Part shown: positions 7,119 to 14,502 of the stretch, piece by piece | Layout: each line of letters begins with the position of its first letter | Position numbering within the stretch: position 1 is the stretch's first letter | Source: RGIG9041 sp045612565 | GTDB taxonomy: Bacteria; Bacillota; Clostridia; Oscillospirales; QAKW01 | NCBI GenBank assembly: GCA_045612565.1 | Contig: JAZKZG010000042.1 | Coordinates: 1 to 19,862, forward strand | Reading direction: 5' to 3' | DNA length: 19,862 nt | Position numbers and translations under genes: made by a program | The notes under the pieces: generated by a model | What the model was told of the DNA's origin: nothing | The model's database searches: none | What the model saw: the letters and a program-made list of their open reading frames with translations, nothing else

Positions 7119-8254
7119 TATTGAAGGTCTCCTTCAAAGATTACGCCGTGAACTTTCATTTTGTAATCGACGATTACAAGGTCTGCACGTTTACCGCGTG
7201 CAATCTCACCACGATCATAAAAACCTACTGCTCTTGCAGGGTTGTACGATGCGAACTTGAACACGTCAACAAGCGATGCACCTGTGTGCTTTATCATATT
7301 ACGGCAAGAGATATCAAGTGTCATTTTTGAACCTGCAATCTCACCCATATGGTCAAAGTTGATATCATCAACGTCATCGTAACCTTCGGGTACAGGACCG
7401 TCACAGGCGTATGCGTCAGAAATAAGAATTATTCTGTCATCACCCTTTATTTTGCGTACAAGACGGAGCATATACGGATCAACGTGGATGCCGCGGCTGT
7501 CGCAGATAAGTTCTGCATAGATTTCGTTGTTATAGTTAACTGTTTCATCAACACATACACCGCGTACTTCGGGATAGAAAATTCTGTCGCCGGTTGCGTT
7601 GGTGTGGTGGGTGCCGATTTTGAGACCGTAGGGCATAAGCGCCTCAATCTGCTGAGGTGATGCCTCACTGTGTGCAACAGTGAAAACAGCGTTGGGGTTC
7701 TTTTCCTTTACGTCGAGCACAAAATCAAGGATGTTTTCACGCTCGGGTGCAAGACACCAAACTTTTGCGATATCATAAGCCGCATCAATGATGGGCTGAT
7801 GCTTTGCCTTGTCAACGGGGCCTTTCCAGGGGTTTGACTCTCTGTCACAGCCGAACTTGGGGTTGAGATACGGTCCTTCCATATAAAGACCTGCAAGATT
7901 TTTGCACTCAGGTTTTTTCATAGCCTCACGGATTGTGCCTGTAGCCTCAACAAACTCGTCTGTATTCATACTGTAGTAGAGTGCGGCGAGGATTGTGGTT
8001 GAGCCGTGTGCAAGGTGGTGCTGTGCAACGGTCGGGTCTTCAAAAAAGAATGTTTTGCCGTCTGAATGTGTATGTATATCGATAAATCCGGGACCAACGT
8101 AGTTGTCCTTTGCATCGATAATCTCACAGCCTTCGGGCACTTTAAGTTTGCGTGCTTCACCAAAATCAACGATTTTGCCATCTTCGATAAGCAAAACTGC
8201 GTTTGGAATAAAGTGGTCGCGCATAACGAGTGTTGCGTTAATTATTGCTTTCAT
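7118..8254 (-). CDS. NagA-like amidohydrolase (N-acyl amino-sugar deacetylase family)
   Basis: A 378-residue amidohydrolase of the N-acetylglucosamine-6-phosphate deacetylase type. Metal and catalytic positions are present: HTH at 61-63, Glu126 (MEGPYL), His195 (AHSEAS), His216 (GTHHTNAT), His257 (GIHVDP) and the catalytic Asp280 (LISDA). The family deacetylates N-acetyl amino-sugar phosphates in the cytosol. The GREPG segment, whose Arg contacts the phosphate in classical NagA, is not recognisable here; this region reads DRIFYPEVRG. The second nagA in this window (19023 onward) is canonical, so this one likely has another substrate. Its ATG overlaps the stop of the ceramidase-family gene (ATGA), with AAGGAG nine bases before the start. 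Confidence 0.85.
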   Translation of the reverse strand: MKAIINATLVMRDHFIPNAVLLIEDGKIVDFGEARKLKVPEGCEIIDAKDNYVGPGFIDIHTHSDGKTFFFEDPTVAQHHLAHGSTTILAALYYSMNTDEFVEATGTIREAMKKPECKNLAGLYMEGPYLNPKFGCDRESNPWKGPVDKAKHQPIIDAAYDIAKVWCLAPERENILDFVLDVKEKNPNAVFTVAHSEASPQQIEALMPYGLKIGTHHTNATGDRIFYPEVRGVCVDETVNYNNEIYAELICDSRGIHVDPYMLRLVRKIKGDDRIILISDAYACDGPVPEGYDDVDDINFDHMGEIAGSKMTLDISCRNMIKHTGASLVDVFKFASYNPARAVGFYDRGEIARGKRADLVIVDYKMKVHGVIFEGDLQ

Positions 8255-9633
8255 TTTGTAAGCTCCTTAAGAACTGATTTTCCTTCTTTTACAAGGTTTT
8301 CGGCAACGCCTGCTTTAAAGCGTGAACTTCTTGCTTCGTAACCACCTTCGATATAAGCATCTTCCATCGGGAAATAGCCTTCTGAACCGTTTGTAAGACA
8401 GGTGTGCATAACGAGTTCAAAGTCGTCCGATTCTTTAACGCCTCTGCCGATGCCTGTAAAGGGCTCGCCGGGGAAGCCGACAAATGCAACGGGACCGAAT
8501 GCAATACCCGATACTGTCATCGGGAAACTTGCGGGACCGTGCTCAAGTTTTACCATTCTGCCTGCCTCTGCAACAACTGTTGTAAGCATCATACCCTCAT
8601 AGGGAAGTTCACTATCCTTGCCTGCCAAGTGCAGATTGTTAATTCTGTGTGCTTCGGGCATCTGTTCGGGGGTGGGCATATTTGAAGCAAGTTCAATCTT
8701 TTTCTGATAGTATTTAAGTGTTACGTCGTCGCAGTACTTAACCTTGTCGTATGCCTGGAGAACGCCGCCTGTTACGACACGTGCCATATATTTTGAATGA
8801 GCGTAGCCGCGTGCAACATCGTCAAAGTCCATAAACATATCGTTAAGGTATCCGCCGCGGGGATGTACGTTTACGTGGTTGACGTCGCCCTGACAAGCGT
8901 TGAATACAGCACATTTAACGTTGTCGAGTGTTCTTTCAACAACATCACGTGTAAGACCGGGCCAGTCAGCAGAAATGAGGTTGCCGCCAACAACGTCGGG
9001 ATGGTCACCAAAGTTAATAATAAGCAGTGTGTCGCCGCCCTCACGGTCAAAACGGACAACGTTTACGCGTTCGTCAACGTCACCGACAGGTGCTACAATA
9101 TTGGGGTTGTCAACACCGGGGTTTGTCTGAAGTGAGCCGTCTTTCATTCTGAAACGGCGGACAAATGCAATATTGGGAGCCTCACCCACGCCGTAGCCCA
9201 TTTTAGCGGGCTTGAGGTCGGCAAGTGCCATAACTGCGGCATCAGCTGAGCGTTTTACCAAAAACTCAAAGTACTCGCCCTCGTTTTTGCCGTCTGTAAC
9301 GGTGTTTGCAAGACCGTTTTGGTCAAAAGCCTCTTTGCTTATTACATAAGGACCTGTGTGGGTATGTGTTGCGTGAAGATAGATTGCGTCACTTTCAACA
9401 CCTGTAGCCTTTGTAATGGCATTCTTAAGGATTGCAATAAAGTCCTGTCCGATACCGATAAGGTCGTAAGAAATCATAATTGCTTTTTTGCCGTTTTGCT
9501 CAAAGGCAAAGCAGTTGAGCATAAGCTCGTCAAGAACGCCCTCAGCATTACGTGCTTTGAAGTAACCTGAAATCGCAATGTTTAACATCGGAGTGATATT
9601 CACTCTTGAAAAACCTGCTTTTAATGTATTCAT
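8251..9633 (-). CDS. Neutral/alkaline ceramidase-family (PF04734) hydrolase, cytosolic
   Basis: A 460-residue protein of the neutral/alkaline ceramidase N-terminal family, which includes metal-dependent amide hydrolases of lipids and many uncharacterised bacterial members. Visible marks are the starting motif AGFSRVNITP, the metal-ligand segment HATHTHTGP (87-95), FGDHPDVVGGNLISADWPG (His211), and FNACQGDVNHVN at about 244-255, where ceramidases carry the Ser nucleophile region. By eye that Ser is not conserved. There is no signal peptide and no C-terminal ceramidase domain (true enzymes are about 650-780 residues), so a secreted ceramidase role is unlikely. It is first in the operon, with AGGAGG nine bases before ATG, and overlaps the NagA-like gene by four bases. 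Hydrolysis of an N-acyl or glycosyl-linked small molecule is plausible inference. Confidence 0.82.
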   Translation of the reverse strand: MNTLKAGFSRVNITPMLNIAISGYFKARNAEGVLDELMLNCFAFEQNGKKAIMISYDLIGIGQDFIAILKNAITKATGVESDAIYLHATHTHTGPYVISKEAFDQNGLANTVTDGKNEGEYFEFLVKRSADAAVMALADLKPAKMGYGVGEAPNIAFVRRFRMKDGSLQTNPGVDNPNIVAPVGDVDERVNVVRFDREGGDTLLIINFGDHPDVVGGNLISADWPGLTRDVVERTLDNVKCAVFNACQGDVNHVNVHPRGGYLNDMFMDFDDVARGYAHSKYMARVVTGGVLQAYDKVKYCDDVTLKYYQKKIELASNMPTPEQMPEAHRINNLHLAGKDSELPYEGMMLTTVVAEAGRMVKLEHGPASFPMTVSGIAFGPVAFVGFPGEPFTGIGRGVKESDDFELVMHTCLTNGSEGYFPMEDAYIEGGYEARSSRFKAGVAENLVKEGKSVLKELTK

Positions 9634-9669
9634 AGCAGAATACCTCCTAATATATCAATATACAGTTCC

Positions 9670-9699
9670 ATTTTACCTTTTTAAAATTACCTTTGTCAA
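9670..9699 (-). promoter_or_regulatory. Promoter of the minus-strand sugar operon
   Basis: On the minus strand: consensus -35 TTGACA (9699-9694), 18-base spacer, -10 TAAAAT (9675-9670). AAAGGTAA occurs twice here with a 14-base period (9694-9687 and 9680-9673), overlapping the -35 end and the -10, so it could be a regulator site. The first gene starts at 9633. Confidence 0.8.
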
Positions 9700-9721
9700 T
9701 AGATTTAATATATTTTAACAC

Positions 9722-9783
9722 AACCGAAAGACGTAAAAATGGTTGATTTTTCGTTTTGCTTATGATATTATTAAAACCGAAAG
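9722..9783. repeat. Pair of AACCGAAAG direct repeats flanking the deoR promoter
   Basis: AACCGAAAG occurs at 9722-9730 (upstream of the -35) and 9775-9783 (just after the -10). They start 53 bases apart, close to five helical turns. Possible second regulator contact; not proven. Confidence 0.45.
9743..9771 (+). promoter_or_regulatory. Promoter of the plus-strand deoR-led operon
   Basis: -35 TTGATT (9743-9748), 17-base spacer, -10 TATTAT (9766-9771). The predicted transcript starts near 9778, about 32 bases before the DeoR start codon, and lies back to back with the minus-strand promoter. Confidence 0.75.
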
Positions 9784-9793
9784 TAAAACGAAA
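9749..9793. promoter_or_regulatory. Candidate DeoR operator: inverted repeat around the -10 box
   Basis: TTTCGTTTTGCTT (9749-9761) and AAGTAAAACGAAA (9781-9793) are inverted copies matching at 12 of 13 positions. They are separated by 19 bases with the -10 box in the middle, and the arm centres are 32 bases (about three turns) apart. A repressor bound here would block the operon promoter. DeoR-family repressors bind repeated sites around their own promoters, so autoregulation is likely. Confidence 0.6.
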
Positions 9794-9809
9794 CGGAGTT
9801 TTAATAAAA

Positions 9810-10574
9810 ATGACTGTTGGAATTGAACAGCGCAGGGACGAAATAACCGAAATGGTGCGCGAAAAGGGAAGTGTGCGCGTTGCGGAAATCAGCCGTATTT
9901 ATGGCGTGAGTGAGGTGACGGTGCGCGGTGACCTCGAGTACCTTGAGGCACAGGGAATTTTGTCGCGTGTTCACGGCGGTGCCGTGGGTACGGGCAAGCA
10001 CTATATAAATATGGATATGAGTGACAGATATATGTCGCACTCGTCGTCAAAAAAGGAACTTGCGGCACGCGTTGCGGCTCTTATCGAAAATAACGATACC
10101 ATTATGATGAACGCGGGGACAACTCTCACATATGTTCTTCACGCAATACGCGGTAAGCGTAATATAAGCATCGTCACAAACTCAATTCAGAACGCGGTTG
10201 AGGCTTCGACTTATCCCGATTTTAATGTTATACTGCTCGGCGGTGAAATTGACGAAAAATATCAGTTCACCTATGGCAATGACACACTTTCACAACTTGA
10301 TAAATACCACGCAACAAAGTGTATTCTGTCCGTTGACGGCATACATTCAAAAGACGGACTTACTCTCTACTATTCAAACGAATCGGGCATTGTGCGAAAG
10401 ATGATTGCATGCTCGGATAGGGTGATTGTTGCCGCCGACGGCTCAAAGCTGGGTAAAAACACTTTTTCGAGAGTAGCATCGATAAAAGATATGGATATTC
10501 TTGTAACTAATAAGACAAATTCGGAAGAACTCGAACTTTTAAAAGAGCAGGAGGTAACTGTTTATGAAGCCTAA
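9810..10574 (+). CDS. DeoR/GlpR-family transcriptional regulator
   Basis: A 254-residue regulator. The N-terminal helix-turn-helix (residues about 5-58) has the DeoR pattern EQRRDEI ... GVSEVTVRGDLEYLEAQG ... RVHGGA. The rest is the DeoRC sugar-phosphate sensor domain (PF00455), with NAGTTLTYV, VTNS, LLGGEID and DRVIVAADGSKLG. Family members repress sugar operons and are relieved by a phosphorylated sugar intermediate. An upstream in-frame ATG (9756) falls before the predicted transcription start. ATG at 9810, with GGAG at 9795-9798 and the family-typical N-terminus, is preferred. It leads the plus-strand operon and overlaps the next gene by 11 bases. It probably controls both divergent operons from the intervening region. 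Confidence 0.9.
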   Translation: MTVGIEQRRDEITEMVREKGSVRVAEISRIYGVSEVTVRGDLEYLEAQGILSRVHGGAVGTGKHYINMDMSDRYMSHSSSKKELAARVAALIENNDTIMMNAGTTLTYVLHAIRGKRNISIVTNSIQNAVEASTYPDFNVILLGGEIDEKYQFTYGNDTLSQLDKYHATKCILSVDGIHSKDGLTLYYSNESGIVRKMIACSDRVIVAADGSKLGKNTFSRVASIKDMDILVTNKTNSEELELLKEQEVTVYEA

Positions 10575-11682
10575 AATTGTAATTTGTCCTGACTCGTTCA
10601 AGGGCAGTATAAGTGCAAAAGATGCCGCGGCGGCAATTGCAAAAGGGCTTAAAGAAGTAATCGATTGTGAGGCGGTTTGTCTTCCTATTGCGGACGGCGG
10701 AGAGGGGACGCTCGATGCGCTTGTTACAGGCGACAAAATCACCGTTTCGGTTACCGGTCCCTACGGCAAAAAGGTGAGTGCCGAGTACGGAATTTTAAAC
10801 GATACCGCTGTTATTGAAATGGCAACCGCGGCGGGTCTTACGCTGCAAAAAGAGAATGAACGCCGTGTTATAAACGCCACCACTTTCGGTGTGGGTGAAC
10901 TGATTATTGACGCGCTTTCGCGCGGCTGTAAAAAAATACTTTTAACAGTCGGCGGAAGTGGTACAAACGATGGCGGATGCGGTATGTTCTGCGCTCTCGG
11001 CGCAAAGTTTTTTGATAAAAACGGAAAAGAGTTTTTGCCTGTAGGTGCAACACTTTGTGATATTGAAAAAATAGATATTTCGGCTGTTGATACACGCCTT
11101 TTTGATTGTGATATCACTATTGCAACTGATGTAAAAAACACGCTGACGGGCGAGGATGGTGCAACCTTTGTGTATGCAAAGCAAAAAGGTGCAACCGATG
11201 ACGATTTGACTTATATGGAAAAAGGAATGCGCCACTATGCCGACATTATCGGAAACGGCATTGCATCTATTGAAGGCGCTGGTGCAGGCGGTGGTCTTGC
11301 TGTACCGCTTTTGGCTTATGCGAACGCAAATATCTGCTCGGGTATTGAAGCGGTTTTGAATGCTATTGATTTTAAAAACAAAATCGACGGAGCGTGCGCT
11401 ATTATCACAGGTGAGGGAAAACTCGACCGTCAAAGCCTTTTTGGTAAAACAATCAGCGGTGTTGTAAATGCCGCAAAAACAAAGGGTATACCCGTTTTTT
11501 GTATGGTGGGTTGTGTCGGTGACGATAAAGAAGAGTTAAAAACTCTCGGTGTATGCGATATTTTTGCACTTTCTGATATCGCGCCAGACCCTGAATATTC
11601 AATGACCCATGCAAGTGAACTTTTATATAATATCGCGCGCGATAATGCGTTAAAAATTATTGACAAAGTGTGTAATAAGTGA
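10564..11682 (+). CDS. Glycerate kinase (GK-II/GlxK type)
   Basis: A 372-residue kinase of the GlxK/GarK family (PF02595), which phosphorylates D-glycerate with ATP to 2- or 3-phosphoglycerate and feeds lower glycolysis. The length is usual. Family motifs are PDSFKGSISAKDA at 9-21, ADGGEGTLDAL about 43-53, TVGGSGTNDGGCGMF about 127-141, GAGAGGGLAVPLLAYANA, and TGEGKLDRQSLFGKT near residue 290. AGGAGG (10549-10554) sits nine bases before ATG inside the end of the regulator gene. In this operon it suggests that glycerate is one product of the pathway, or that a glyceraldehyde branch is oxidised to it. The substrate may be a related sugar acid. Confidence 0.92.
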   Translation: MKPKIVICPDSFKGSISAKDAAAAIAKGLKEVIDCEAVCLPIADGGEGTLDALVTGDKITVSVTGPYGKKVSAEYGILNDTAVIEMATAAGLTLQKENERRVINATTFGVGELIIDALSRGCKKILLTVGGSGTNDGGCGMFCALGAKFFDKNGKEFLPVGATLCDIEKIDISAVDTRLFDCDITIATDVKNTLTGEDGATFVYAKQKGATDDDLTYMEKGMRHYADIIGNGIASIEGAGAGGGLAVPLLAYANANICSGIEAVLNAIDFKNKIDGACAIITGEGKLDRQSLFGKTISGVVNAAKTKGIPVFCMVGCVGDDKEELKTLGVCDIFALSDIAPDPEYSMTHASELLYNIARDNALKIIDKVCNK

Positions 11683-11688
11683 TAGTAT
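11660..11688 (+). promoter_or_regulatory. Possible internal promoter before the FGGY kinase
   Basis: TTGACA (11660-11665) with a 17-base spacer to TAGTAT (11683-11688), overlapping the glycerate kinase stop. The -35 is consensus but the -10 matches only four of six. It precedes the only sizeable gap inside the operon (about 70 A-rich bases). Confidence 0.3.
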
Positions 11689-11753
11689 TATAATTTGGAA
11701 AGAGTAACAAAAACAAAACCAAAAGAAAAGTTAAAAGAAAGGTGGCACAGGCT

Positions 11754-13178
11754 GTGAACAGATATCTTGGCATAGATATAGGAACAACCTCATTAAAAGC
11801 CGCCGTTTTTGACAAAAACGGTAATCGTCTGGGTCTCAGACGTATTGATTATGAGCTTGATACAGACGCATCGACAGGTTATATTGAGTTTGATGCAAAT
11901 GAATACATAAAAATGTGCAAGGACGTTGTCGCATCTCTTACAGAAGAGTGTGGCGAAATTACAGCGTTGTCTGTTGATACACAGGGCGAAACGCTTATCC
12001 TTACCGACGAAAACGGAAAACCCCTTTGTCCCGCAATCGTGTGGCTTGATAACAGAGCAACCGCCGAGGCGGATTTAATCGAAAAAGAATTTGGTCACAA
12101 AAAAGTGTATGATGTTACGGGTCAGCCCGAAATTACGGCAACGTGGCCTGCATCAAAACTTTTGTGGGTAAAAAATAACAAGCCCGAAATCTTTTCACAG
12201 GTAAAGAAGATTTTTATGCTCGAAGACTGGGTGCTTTACAGTCTTACAGGTGAGTTTGTGACAGAGCCTACAATCCAGTCATCATCGGTCTATTTTGACA
12301 TAAACACACGTGACTGGTGGGATGAAATGCTTGATTTTATAGGCGTTTCAAAAACTGCACTTCCAAAAGTGTGCAAAACTGCCGAGATTGTGGGTGAATA
12401 TAACGGCATTAAGGTAGTATCGGGTGCACTCGACCAGATTGCAGGTACGATCGGTGTCGGAGTTACCGATGAAACTCGCGTAAGTGAAATGACAGGCACT
12501 ATTATGGCGGTGTGTGTTGCAACTGACAAAATTCCGCCCTATAATCCAAACAGTATTGTACCCTGCCACCTTCACGCAATCGACGGTAAATACTGTCTCA
12601 TTTTGTGGTCGGCAACGGCGGGTATGGCACTTAAGTGGTTTAAAGAACAGTTTGCAAATGACTTATCATTTAAAGAAATAGATATGTTTGCAAAGAATAT
12701 TCCTGCGGGTTGTGACGGTATGACAATGCTACCGTACTTCTGTGGTTCAACAATTCCTAATTATAACCCCGATGCTACTGCAAGTTTTTGCGGCGTGACG
12801 CTTTCGCACACACGTGCACACTTTGCCCGTGCAATTATGGAAGCAGTTGCATTTATGCTTAAAGGCACTCTCGACTACGCTTGTGCTGACGATGGTTGTG
12901 AACTTCGTATCACGGGCGGCGGCGCTTCAAGTCCTCTGTGGGCGCAGATAAAGGCAAACGTTGTTGATCGCAACTTAAATACCGTTAAAGAAAGCGAGAC
13001 CGCCTGTCTCGGTACCGCAATTATTGCGATGGTGGGCGCGGGTGAGTACGCATCATTCAAAGAGGCAACAGACGCCACCGTATGCGTTGATAAAACCTAT
13101 TCACCAAATGGTGACGATTACACCGACGCATATAAAAAATACTGTGAGCTTGATAATAAACTTAATATAAAGGAGTAG
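11754..13178 (+). CDS. FGGY-family carbohydrate kinase (xylulokinase-like)
   Basis: A 474-residue ATP-dependent kinase of the FGGY family, which phosphorylates free ketoses or polyols. The N-terminal ATP/sugar motif YLGIDIGTTSLKAAVFD, VWLDNR near residue 97, the catalytic-base segment GALDQIAG (Asp227), the TGTIM and ITGGGASSPLWAQIKA nucleotide-binding motifs, and the C-terminal ETACLGTAIIA segment are all visible. It resembles xylulokinases, but the sugar specificity cannot be assigned. A GTG at 11742 is in frame. GTG at 11754 is preferred because AAAGGTGG (11738-11745) is then eight bases away and the protein starts directly at the first beta strand. Four bases separate its stop from the TIM-like gene, whose AAGGAG overlaps this gene's end. 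Confidence 0.9.
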   Translation: MNRYLGIDIGTTSLKAAVFDKNGNRLGLRRIDYELDTDASTGYIEFDANEYIKMCKDVVASLTEECGEITALSVDTQGETLILTDENGKPLCPAIVWLDNRATAEADLIEKEFGHKKVYDVTGQPEITATWPASKLLWVKNNKPEIFSQVKKIFMLEDWVLYSLTGEFVTEPTIQSSSVYFDINTRDWWDEMLDFIGVSKTALPKVCKTAEIVGEYNGIKVVSGALDQIAGTIGVGVTDETRVSEMTGTIMAVCVATDKIPPYNPNSIVPCHLHAIDGKYCLILWSATAGMALKWFKEQFANDLSFKEIDMFAKNIPAGCDGMTMLPYFCGSTIPNYNPDATASFCGVTLSHTRAHFARAIMEAVAFMLKGTLDYACADDGCELRITGGGASSPLWAQIKANVVDRNLNTVKESETACLGTAIIAMVGAGEYASFKEATDATVCVDKTYSPNGDDYTDAYKKYCELDNKLNIKE

Positions 13179-13182
13179 AACA

Positions 13183-13887
13183 ATGTACAAACCTTACAAA
13201 ATAAGAGCACCGTTTTTTGAAATCGGTCCCAAGTGCATTATGTGGGGAGAGCGTATGTTAAAACTTGCAAAGCACGTTGACAAAATCGCTTACAAATATG
13301 ACCTCGACATAATCGTAACACCTCAGTATGCAGATATCCGTCTGCTTGCAGAGAATACTGAAAATCTTCATATCTATGCACAGCATATTGACCCCTTGGT
13401 ACCCGGCCGTGGCCTCGGTTCTGTTCTTGCAGAGTCGGTTAAAGAAGCGGGTGCAGTAGGTGTTATGCTCAACCACGCAGAAAAGCACCTCGACCTCGAA
13501 ACAATCAAAGCAACAATCGCACGTGCAGACGATGCAGGTCTTGCAACAATCGTTTGCGCTGACAGCGTTGAAGAGGTTGCCGCTATTGCAAAAATGGGCC
13601 CCAACCTCATCGTTGCAGAACCGACCGAACTTATCGGTACCGGTGTTGCAAGTGATATGGGCTACGTTGTTGATACAATCGAAGCAGTTCGCAAAATCAA
13701 CCCCGATATTATGGTTCTTCAGGGCGCAGGTATATCAGGTGCCGACGATGTTGCAAACGTTATCCGCGCAGGTGCGCAGGCAACGGGTTGTACAAGCGGT
13801 ATCATTAAGGCTGATGACCCCGAAGCTGCTGCAGAGGAAATGCTCTGGGCACTCAGAAAGACCTGGGATGAGGTACACGGTAAATGA
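13183..13887 (+). CDS. Triosephosphate-isomerase-like TIM-barrel protein (archaeal-like, divergent)
   Basis: A 234-residue TIM barrel closest in pattern to short archaeal triosephosphate isomerases: TPQYADIRLLAE (46-57), AQHIDPLVPGRGLG (66-79), KEAGAVGVMLNHAEK (87-101; His98), AEPTELIGTG (145-154; catalytic Glu146), QGAGIS (180-184) and a C-terminal TSGI phosphate loop. The catalytic Asn-x-Lys at the end of strand 1 is not present: the segment reads RAPFFEIGPK, though Lys17 lies nearby. This argues for a different sugar-phosphate isomerase or epimerase rather than the glycolytic enzyme. A housekeeping tpiA is expected elsewhere in the genome. Its stop overlaps the SIS gene start (ATGA), so the two are translationally coupled. 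Codon use points to strong expression. Confidence 0.82.
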   Translation: MYKPYKIRAPFFEIGPKCIMWGERMLKLAKHVDKIAYKYDLDIIVTPQYADIRLLAENTENLHIYAQHIDPLVPGRGLGSVLAESVKEAGAVGVMLNHAEKHLDLETIKATIARADDAGLATIVCADSVEEVAAIAKMGPNLIVAEPTELIGTGVASDMGYVVDTIEAVRKINPDIMVLQGAGISGADDVANVIRAGAQATGCTSGIIKADDPEAAAEEMLWALRKTWDEVHGK

Positions 13888-14477
13888 AAAATATTGTAGA
13901 AAACGCACTCAATTCTTTCAATATTGAAGCGGAATCACTCAAAAAAACAATGGAAGCAATCGATCCCGAGCAGTTTGCAAAGGCGGTCGAGGTGCTCTCT
14001 AAAGCAGAGCGCATCGCAGCGGCAGGCTGCGGCCACTCGGGTATTGCTTGTCAACACTTTGCACACCTTATGTGCTGTATTGAACGCCCCGCAAGATTTA
14101 TTTCACCTGCAGAGGCTGTTCACGGTGCAACAGGCTTTTTAAAAGAAAACGACGTTATCCTTCTTGTGTCACGCGGCGGCAAAACTGACGAGCTTATGCC
14201 CATCGCTGACATCGCACGCGGTAAAGGTGCAATCGTAATCGGCGTTACCGAAAATCTTGAGTCGCCGCTTGCCGAGAAATCGGATATCGTTCTCGCAATG
14301 GCTGTAACACGTGAGTGTGACAAATATAATTGTCAGGGTACAACAAGCTTTGCAGTAACTTCTGCAATCTTTGATGCACTCCAGACAGCAGTGCTTGACT
14401 ACACTGACTTCAAAAACGAGAAGTTTGCAGTAATCCATCCTGCAGGTGCGGTCGGCAAAAGACTTAATGATAAATAA
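13884..14477 (+). CDS. SIS-domain sugar-phosphate isomerase, KdsD/GutQ-like without CBS domains
   Basis: A 197-residue cytosolic isomerase of the SIS family. It matches the isomerase half of arabinose-5-phosphate isomerases (KdsD/GutQ, usually about 320-330 residues with two CBS domains): EAESLKK at the start, GCGHSG (48-53), ISPAEAVHG (73-81), SRGGKTDEL (96-104), RECDKYN and the terminal IHPAGAVGKRL. The CBS pair is absent and the protein ends at the natural domain border, so this is not a recent truncation. The KdsD Lys59 (GMGKSG) is His51 here, while the C-terminal His is kept. It is coupled to the TIM-like gene by a four-base overlap. Likely role: aldose/ketose phosphate interconversion. 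6-phospho-3-hexuloisomerase (HxlB) is a less likely alternative. Confidence 0.83.
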   Translation: MKNIVENALNSFNIEAESLKKTMEAIDPEQFAKAVEVLSKAERIAAAGCGHSGIACQHFAHLMCCIERPARFISPAEAVHGATGFLKENDVILLVSRGGKTDELMPIADIARGKGAIVIGVTENLESPLAEKSDIVLAMAVTRECDKYNCQGTTSFAVTSAIFDALQTAVLDYTDFKNEKFAVIHPAGAVGKRLNDK

Positions 14478-14502
14478 ATTTTAATTTAAAGGAGAAAAAA
14501 CA

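Noticed and set aside
9756..9809. N-terminal extension of the DeoR gene from ATG at 9756
   Set aside because: It would span the -10 box (9766-9771) and the operator arm, lacks a ribosome binding site, and adds residues not typical of DeoR proteins. ATG at 9810 fits better.
13460..13927. Overlapping plus-strand frame of 155 codons inside the TIM-like gene
   Set aside because: It is a frame shadow of a strongly conserved gene, with no start signal and Gln/Ser/Leu-rich composition caused by the codon bias.
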